From: Lachnospiraceae bacterium UBA7160 | GTDB taxonomy: Bacteria; Bacillota; Clostridia; Lachnospirales; Lachnospiraceae | Length of the DNA stretch: 64,000 bases | Direction of reading: 5' to 3' | Assembly: GCA_002491565.1 (NCBI GenBank) | Contig: DKWE01000084.1 | Coordinates: 1-64,000, forward strand | In this document: in pieces, positions 58,324 to 64,000 of the stretch | How the letters are laid out: every line of letters begins with the position of its first letter | Position numbering within the stretch: position 1 is the first letter of the stretch | Translations under genes and position numbers: made by a program | The notes under the pieces: generated by a model | The model's database searches: none | What the model was told of the DNA's origin: nothing | The model's input: the letters and a program-made list of their open reading frames with translations, nothing else

Positions 58324-60270
58324 TCATTTCACAAATCGTATTACTGCAAAACTGTGCGGTCTGAGCACAATTTTCCCACCTTCTGTCTCACATGTTTTTG
58401 GAACAATATTCTCCGGTTCATAAATGGTATTGCTCTGTGCCGGATCCCCGCTGATCTGTGTGATTACAGCCTTACTTTTGCACACACCTTCCACGGAAAC
58501 GGTCTTCGCCTCATCGGATACATTCACAGCCTTGAGGATTACCGTTCCATCCGCGTCCTGAACTGCACTGAAGTACAGGCCTTCTTTCTCTTCCAGATCT
58601 TTGGTCCAGTCTGTTTCAAGAGTGCAGACACCACGGTTGCAGCTATACATCTGCTGCACATAATAGCTCGGTGTTCCGTAGGATTTCCCGCCGTTGAACC
58701 AGATCAGGTCCGGTGACCACTGCGTATATCCCAGTCGGGCAAACAAAGGTGCATAACATGCCATGACCACCACGTCTGCATTACGCTCAACACCTGTCAG
58801 GAACGCAGCCTCTGCCAGTGCTGCGCCAAGCGTATTGGCGCCCGGACAGTTCATGAGGCTTGCCAGTCCCGGAATATGGCATGCGTATTCTCCTGCAAAT
58901 ACCTTTACATCACGGTCATAGTTGTCATAAAAATGCACATTTTCATACAGCCATTCCGGCTTTGCATAGTAGTGTTCATCCACCGCATGTACACAGTTTG
59001 GATTCTCTTTCCTTTCAGTACGATAGAAATTCCATCCGGCCACATACCGCTCTGAACTTACATCCGGACCGGCCGTTCCGATGATCTTAATCTCCGGATA
59101 CTTCTCATGAATGCGCTGCTCAAACTTCTTTGCGCGCTTAAAGAATTCGTTATCTTCTGTCTCCCACTGTTCGTTACCTACACCGAGGTACTCCAGACCG
59201 AACGGCTCTGGATGCCCCATTTCGGCACGGACAGCTCCCCACTTCGTGTCGGCACTTCCGTTGGCAAACTCTATGAGATCGATTGCATCCTGAATGTATT
59301 CTTCCAGTTCTTCGCTGTCTGCAGGCACAAACTCACTTGACATAAACTGGCATGCTAGGCCGACGCTGAGCACCGGAAGCGCTTTTGCGTTCAGATATTC
59401 GCAGAGCAGGAAATATTCATAATAGCCTACGCCAAGTGTCTGTCCATAATGAGCATAGTAGCAGGAAAGCGGATCCTTTCCGCCTTTATTGTAGACTGAC
59501 CAGCGGTTCCAGTTAAACTTTCTTGTCTCAACCGGTCCCACACTGTTCTTCCACTGATAGCGGTTCTCCAGCGTATTTCCTTCTATGACACATCCGCCCG
59601 GGAATCTCATGAAGGACGGCTTAAGTGCCTCCAGCTTCTCAACAAGATCCTTTCTGAATACACCGCACACCGCATCTGACGGCATCATAGAGAACTGATC
59701 AAATGCCATCACTGCGGCACCGCAAAGTGTCACAACAAAATCTGCCTTTTCCAGATCATCTGACACCTTCAGCTCGCAGGAATACTTCTTCCATTCTTTT
59801 CCTTCCTGCTCAATTGCAATCATTTCCTGCGCATAAGTAATGCCATCCTTCTTCACAGCTACGATCACATCTGCACAGCCACGAATGGATTTTGCATAAA
59901 AGGAAACCTTATATTTCAATACCTTCTTCACATACAGACCATCGTATGCTCTGTTCGTAAAGGAATCGCCTTCACGGACACACTGAAATACCAGATAATG
60001 CGGATTCACTTCATTTAACGGCTCCTCTGCATGGATATAAAGCGCTGAACCATCGCCTCTGCCTTCATACAGCTCCCATCCATATTTACCATGCGGAACA
60101 ACTGTGTAGCCCTGTCTGCTTCCGCAGGCATATACCGCTTCAAAATTACGATTCTCAAGCATCTCTGCATGAAGTCCGCCATCCAGACCATAATTGATAT
60201 CTTCAAAGAAAAGACCATACATGTCTTCCGAAATCGTTACTTTTGGTTCGTTTGCGATTTTAATATTCAT
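58324..60270 (-). CDS. GH51 alpha-L-arabinofuranosidase-type enzyme
   Basis: Glycoside hydrolase of 648 residues without signal peptide, cytoplasmic. The N-terminus GLFFEDINYGLDGGLHAEML (about 19-38) is characteristic of GH51. A carbohydrate-binding-like segment (about 80-200) precedes the barrel, in which MRFPGGCVIEGNTL, the acid/base Glu of LGVGNEQWETED and the likely nucleophile Glu of VFAGEYACH are visible; a C-terminal beta-sandwich ends in LRPHSFAVIRFVK. ATG 60270 has AGGGAGGA upstream; the frame continues 30 codons further into a relic of an unrelated gene. It should release arabinose from imported arabino-oligosaccharides. Confidence 0.9.
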   Translation of the reverse strand: MNIKIANEPKVTISEDMYGLFFEDINYGLDGGLHAEMLENRNFEAVYACGSRQGYTVVPHGKYGWELYEGRGDGSALYIHAEEPLNEVNPHYLVFQCVREGDSFTNRAYDGLYVKKVLKYKVSFYAKSIRGCADVIVAVKKDGITYAQEMIAIEQEGKEWKKYSCELKVSDDLEKADFVVTLCGAAVMAFDQFSMMPSDAVCGVFRKDLVEKLEALKPSFMRFPGGCVIEGNTLENRYQWKNSVGPVETRKFNWNRWSVYNKGGKDPLSCYYAHYGQTLGVGYYEYFLLCEYLNAKALPVLSVGLACQFMSSEFVPADSEELEEYIQDAIDLIEFANGSADTKWGAVRAEMGHPEPFGLEYLGVGNEQWETEDNEFFKRAKKFEQRIHEKYPEIKIIGTAGPDVSSERYVAGWNFYRTERKENPNCVHAVDEHYYAKPEWLYENVHFYDNYDRDVKVFAGEYACHIPGLASLMNCPGANTLGAALAEAAFLTGVERNADVVVMACYAPLFARLGYTQWSPDLIWFNGGKSYGTPSYYVQQMYSCNRGVCTLETDWTKDLEEKEGLYFSAVQDADGTVILKAVNVSDEAKTVSVEGVCKSKAVITQISGDPAQSNTIYEPENIVPKTCETEGGKIVLRPHSFAVIRFVK

Positions 60271-60470
60271 ATTTTTCCTCCCTGAATATTTAAGTCCAGC
60301 CAATGCATCATCTTCTGCCACAAGGCATTCTGATGGCTGTAAACGCAGCATATCCGCCATATTCCGTGTTCTCCAAATATTTTATACACTTCCAGAACAG
60401 TCGTTATCATAGTCAATCGTTTTCCGCAATGGGAACATACCGGAAAAGGACTGAATTGCTCAGTCCTCTT
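60271..60470 (-). pseudogene. Two fused gene relics ahead of the arabinofuranosidase
   Basis: Just upstream of the GH51 start, minus-strand residues ADMLRLQPSECLVAEDDALA (about 60357-60298) are the C-terminal motif of a HAD-type beta-phosphoglucomutase (PSECLV-ED-xAG). Next to it 60408-60448 matches 56714-56755 of the intact SirTM gene, encoding PVCSHCGKRLTM against PVCPHCGKPLTM. Both pieces are too short to function and lie in different frames. They are scars of earlier deletions that brought the arabinofuranosidase gene to its present neighbours. Confidence 0.55.
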
Positions 60471-60506
60471 TTGTCCGCCTGTCATCACAGCCAGTTTATA
60501 TCAATC

Positions 60507-62015
60507 CTATGCATTCAGCGCATCCCCGCTCAGCCGTATGATCAGAACAGCAATGCCCTCTTTAGCGGGCAGCCCTACAAGAATTTCTCCATGCACTCCT
60601 GAGACAACCATGCTGCGGGTCATCTCCCACATATCAATAACCTCAACCTTGTAATCGCCATTCTCAGGCAAATTTAATTTCATACGGCAGCTTGCAGAGC
60701 GTCCAAGATAATACAGCTTATAATCCGGATGTATTCCGACCGGCTGTGTCCATCTGCGGAGAAACGTTTGCATTACCTGCTCGGAGTTCACGTTCAGAAG
60801 AGCCTGCAGGAAGGGATGTCCCTCTGCCATGCCATTCGGATCACGTATTATATCATCACAGAACGGCTCCATAGGTCCCGGCAGACTTTCCAGAAACTCT
60901 CTTAAAAAGCGCATTCTCTCCGTCGCCTGTCCATAGAGCCTGCCGCCCTTCGCCCACCAGAGCACCTCATCATCCCGGTGGAACGTTTCTCCATGCGCTC
61001 CGTAGCAGCCAAAGGCGGTTACCGTCCAGACACGGTTCATAAACTCAAATCCGGAAAGATTCCCCCAATCTGCCTCGATATTGCCCTCATAGCCCAATTC
61101 ATCCACAATCACAGGAAGGTGATATTCCTTACGTAAATAATACGCATCTTTCGGATCACTGCCCTGATAGCTGACATGGGTAAGCCATGTGCGCTTCGGA
61201 TAAGGTACAATCCCGTTATGGGCACTGATCAGATGATGATACGGATCATTCCCGGCAATGAATTCACCGAATGCATCCCAATCCTCGATTTTTTTCTCAA
61301 ACACTACCTCGTATTCGTTGGAAAGCGCCCACCAGACATGATGGTATGCCGCCAGCCTGCGAACCGCGTAATCCAGGTAAACCAGATTGTCTTCCAAAAG
61401 CATGGCAGCAAAGCCCCAGCGGTCATACGGGTGGAAGAGGATGATATCTGCCTCAATCTCCATCTCCTCCAATGCCTTAAGGCAGCGATCGAGATGATCC
61501 CAGTAGCGCGGATCCGGCTTTCTCACATCCCAGCCATTATCCCTTCTCTCGAAGGGATAAAAGTCCGGGTCATTCTGGTTGTATGGCATACTTTTTGGGA
61601 AAATGCACATCCGTATTTTATTATACGGTGCTGTTCCAAGCGTTTTTATTGTATCCTCAATCACCTCCGGCAACTGGTGAACCCAGGCATAGCAGGTTGT
61701 CCCCACAGGAATGTACCGTGTCCCGTCATCATAGCAAAAATGACAGTCCTCCGTTCGAACCGGACCGTGGCAGGCAGCTGCCACGCATTCAAAGCTTCCC
61801 GTTTTCTTCTCTGTACCCCACTTCATCTCATACTGCCAGATTCCCTCTTTCATCGGCATAAATCGGACGCGTCCGAGATTCTCATTTTCAGAGAATCCCC
61901 GGACAGACACACGTTCCCCATTCAGAGTAAACACTGCCTCAGGAATCACATCCATTTCCTGGGCCGTTCTGGGCATGCTGATTTCCAACATTCCATATCG
62001 TTTTATTTGTTCCAT
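60507..62015 (-). CDS. DUF4038/DUF5605 glycosidase-like protein
   Basis: Cytoplasmic protein of 502 residues with the domain order DUF5060 (about 5-75, with VRFMPMKEGIWQYEM), DUF4038 TIM barrel (about 85-390) and DUF5605 beta-domain (about 420-500). Candidate acid/base is Glu in WALSNEYEVVF near 233 and the nucleophile Glu in VIVDELGYEG near 305, spaced as in clan-A retaining glycosidases; DUF4038 proteins include GH140 apiosidases, but this subgroup has no assigned activity that I know. VGTTCYAWVHQ near 103 is the usual family opening. It follows the partial GH3 gene by 30 nt and likely shares its operon. Confidence 0.85.
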   Translation of the reverse strand: MEQIKRYGMLEISMPRTAQEMDVIPEAVFTLNGERVSVRGFSENENLGRVRFMPMKEGIWQYEMKWGTEKKTGSFECVAAACHGPVRTEDCHFCYDDGTRYIPVGTTCYAWVHQLPEVIEDTIKTLGTAPYNKIRMCIFPKSMPYNQNDPDFYPFERRDNGWDVRKPDPRYWDHLDRCLKALEEMEIEADIILFHPYDRWGFAAMLLEDNLVYLDYAVRRLAAYHHVWWALSNEYEVVFEKKIEDWDAFGEFIAGNDPYHHLISAHNGIVPYPKRTWLTHVSYQGSDPKDAYYLRKEYHLPVIVDELGYEGNIEADWGNLSGFEFMNRVWTVTAFGCYGAHGETFHRDDEVLWWAKGGRLYGQATERMRFLREFLESLPGPMEPFCDDIIRDPNGMAEGHPFLQALLNVNSEQVMQTFLRRWTQPVGIHPDYKLYYLGRSASCRMKLNLPENGDYKVEVIDMWEMTRSMVVSGVHGEILVGLPAKEGIAVLIIRLSGDALNA

Positions 62016-62045
62016 ATGCTCCTCCTGTTATGAAGTATCTTACTT

Positions 62046-64000
62046 CTATTTCACACAGATTATAGTCTCCAGACGAATGTCATCGCTGGCTGCTCCGACG
62101 AAGATCCGCCGCTCCCCCAGGATGCGGTCCCACTTGCCAAGCGATCCATCCGGGCCCTCTGAAAGCTTCTCAGCCGCATTCCAGCAGCAGAGCATTTCCG
62201 GTTCGATGGTCAGCTCAACGCGGCGTGTTTCGCCGGGCTTTATATGTTTCACCCTGCTGTATCCCACAAGCTGCTTCTCGGCCATCTGCATAAATTCCGG
62301 CACGTCACCCTTTCCAAGATAGAGCTGAACCACTTCGTCTCCTGCCAGAGCGCCGGTATTGGTTACGTCACATCGAACGGTGAAGGTATCTCCCTCCTCC
62401 GCCACATTCAGATTCTTATAATCGAAGGTAGTATAGCTCAGGCCATGACCGAACGCGTACATCGGCTTCACCCCATAGCGGTCATGCCAGCGATATCCGG
62501 TGAAAATTCCTTCGCTCATCTCAACGGTTTTTTCGCCGTTTCTGAGAAATCCGGTGTCCCGCTTCCTGCGGTGAAGCGGCGTATCCGTCAGAGGCGTATC
62601 TTCCGGATGACGCGGCCAGCTCTGGTTCAATCTGCCTGACGGATTGGTAATCCCCATCAGAATTTCCGCCAGAACACGGGGACCCTCCTGCCCCGGCATA
62701 TAAGTGTTTATAAGCGCATCTGCATCATCTGCCCACTCGCCGATGGCTCTTGCATTGGAAGTCTGCAGCACTACGATAAATTTGCTTCCTGCCTTTCGAT
62801 GGGAAAGCGCCTCCCGCAATAACGCCTTCTGCTCATCGGCGAGCGTAAGGCGGCAGTCGTTGTCTGTTTTCCCATGCAGATTGCCATTTTCAAGGACGCT
62901 GTCATGTGCAAACCAGATGACGGTGTCTGCTCCGCGAACCGCATCCAGAGCCTCTCTTCGATCCTTCTCCCTGCGGGCAGGCGTCATCCACGCGGCACGG
63001 ATCTGCAAATCCTTATCCTTCACACACTGCCTTGCAAATACGGTAATCGGATACGCTTTTCCCGCTTCCAGCGTCACCTTCGCAGAGACAATTCCCATTC
63101 CCTCCGGTGTACACACGATGCTCTCCCACGGCCACTGTGCCCATTCCCGGATTTTATTCTTTCCGATCACCTGCCATGCGCCGTCGATCTGTATCAGGAA
63201 CGTACTCTGCCCGCCAATACATTGCAACTGCAGAATGTACTCTCCGCTTTCTTCCGGAACCAGCACACCATTCCAGGTAAAGGCTACGCCATCTGTAAAA
63301 GCCGTGCCGTTCGGACCGTTGCGCCAGTGTTTGCAGGGATGTCCATCTTCCTCTGTTCCAACGGTAAAGTTCAGAACCTCGTCCACCCCACAGGGATCAC
63401 CGGCAGATACACCTTCCGGCAGCGCCGTGTCCGGAGCATTGTAATGGTAACCACTGAGACCCGTGTCGACCTCCTCGCCCTCTTCATCCAGTCCGATGTA
63501 GCCGTTGAATGCAGCGCCTGCACCGCCGGCATCCTCCTGAATCTCTTCCTTCCTGCAGTCCTCGTCCAGGATTCCCCAGGTACGCTTCAGTCCGTGAAGC
63601 TTCCGCGTCTCATCCTGATACAGGCAGGATGCAGGTATCACATCGCCCACATAATCGATGCCCGGATAGGCTTCCACATGCTTGCCGGTAAGCTCCTCCA
63701 ATGCCTGACCGACTGGAATCATGCGCGACAGAGTACCATAGCTCCGCTCCTGTCCCTCACCGCACACAGGGTATTTTGCCCCGAGCCCACACAGTACGGT
63801 ATGCTCCAGGTCCTTCGCAGTAAGCGGCAGGGCATGGTTATCGTTTTTCATCAGCACGATTCCTTCGCGCAGAATGTCACGGCAGATCGCTGCGTTGCGT
63901 TCCGGCAGACCAGCCTGCTTCGCCTCCTCATAGCTCCACGCCATCTGAATCGGCAGCGGATGATTCTCATCCACCTTTGCCCTGCCGTCATCATCCAGCT
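62046..64000 (-). CDS. Cytoplasmic GH3 enzyme with PA14 insert, 5' part outside the window
   Basis: The frame is open to the right edge, so the start and the GH3 barrel with the catalytic Asp lie beyond 64000. Visible from the edge: the start of the C-domain (CRDILREGIVLMKNDNHALP), a PA14-like insert (about TFLIQIDGAWQVIG and neighbours), the rest of the C-domain (VLQTSNARAIGEWADDADAL, then NPSGRLNQSWPRH), and a fibronectin-III-like end (VTNTGALAGDEVVQLYLG). Architecture matches PA14-containing beta-glucosidases, which often have beta-glucosidase or beta-xylosidase activity. Unlike the three secreted GH3 proteins it has no EF-hand-like loop in the visible part. Confidence 0.9.
   Translation of the reverse strand, partial: LDDDGRAKVDENHPLPIQMAWSYEEAKQAGLPERNAAICRDILREGIVLMKNDNHALPLTAKDLEHTVLCGLGAKYPVCGEGQERSYGTLSRMIPVGQALEELTGKHVEAYPGIDYVGDVIPASCLYQDETRKLHGLKRTWGILDEDCRKEEIQEDAGGAGAAFNGYIGLDEEGEEVDTGLSGYHYNAPDTALPEGVSAGDPCGVDEVLNFTVGTEEDGHPCKHWRNGPNGTAFTDGVAFTWNGVLVPEESGEYILQLQCIGGQSTFLIQIDGAWQVIGKNKIREWAQWPWESIVCTPEGMGIVSAKVTLEAGKAYPITVFARQCVKDKDLQIRAAWMTPARREKDRREALDAVRGADTVIWFAHDSVLENGNLHGKTDNDCRLTLADEQKALLREALSHRKAGSKFIVVLQTSNARAIGEWADDADALINTYMPGQEGPRVLAEILMGITNPSGRLNQSWPRHPEDTPLTDTPLHRRKRDTGFLRNGEKTVEMSEGIFTGYRWHDRYGVKPMYAFGHGLSYTTFDYKNLNVAEEGDTFTVRCDVTNTGALAGDEVVQLYLGKGDVPEFMQMAEKQLVGYSRVKHIKPGETRRVELTIEPEMLCCWNAAEKLSEGPDGSLGKWDRILGERRIFVGAASDDIRLETIICVK

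Noticed and set aside
1..64000. CRISPR arrays, tRNA or rRNA genes, prophage or transposase genes
   Set aside because: None was recognised on either strand by eye; the only tandem repeats are the 39-nt units inside the CotH gene.

Overview
The window looks like a chromosomal stretch of an anaerobic, gut-type Clostridia, most like a Lachnospiraceae member. This rests on GHKL/LytTR and YesM/YesN two-component systems, a group B-like [FeFe] hydrogenase, CotH/DUF4956/VTC genes, a SirTM-macrodomain pair, several CUT1 sugar transporters and many GH3 enzymes, with strong AGGAGG-type ribosome sites and medium GC. I saw no rRNA, tRNA, CRISPR array, phage module or transposase.

Layout. 0-2.1 kb: LytTR regulator and GHKL kinase. 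2.1-3.6 kb: hydrogenase. 3.9-11.2 kb: a minus-strand operon (carboxylesterase, AbrB-type permease, SDR, CUT1 solute-binding protein broken by one in-frame TAG, two permeases, ThuA-like protein) read divergently from a LysR gene. 12.4-19.4 kb: alpha-L-fucosidase, a promoter/tail relic of an acetyltransferase operon, orphan TrpX-like protein, AGCS amino-acid carrier, MarR-DegV pair, AraC/GyrI-like regulator. 19.7-21.3 kb: a wrecked BlaI-BlaR1-PBP module with an intact operator/promoter. 21.4-24.8 kb: CotH, DUF4956 and VTC proteins.

The core is 24.9-48.6 kb. A minus-strand run of twelve tightly packed genes (46543 down to 31583) encodes a secreted CBM9-like protein, sugar-binding protein, secreted GH3, two permeases, second secreted GH3, MsmK/UgpC-type ATPase, and then a Dlt-like acyl-transfer set: carrier protein, adenylating ligase, MBOAT, SGNH protein and a second adenylating ligase. 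The YesM-type kinase gene diverges from its head and the YesN-type regulator gene converges on its tail. Beyond the regulator lie a beta-helix protein, a second CBM9-like protein and a third secreted GH3. A plausible reading is that extracellular glycan is bound and trimmed by the CBM9 and GH3 proteins, its sugars are imported by the ABC system, and a surface or extracellular glycan is (de)acylated by the Dlt-like set, all under one two-component system. The first ligase keeps the amino-acid pocket residues of DltA and the second does not. This cassette is the best candidate here for an undescribed system.

48.9-64 kb is accessory and scarred: AAA/PD-(D/E)XK protein, DUF1801 protein, SDR pair, a metallo-beta-lactamase-fold hydrolase and an aldo/keto reductase truncated head to head, HxlR-acetyltransferase-DUF1349, SirTM-Zn-macrodomain, an HxlR relic, GH51 arabinofuranosidase with two gene relics in front, a DUF4038/DUF5605 glycosidase, and a GH3 enzyme running off the right edge. 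Gene relics and internal deletions recur across the window, so this chromosome appears to be losing accessory modules.
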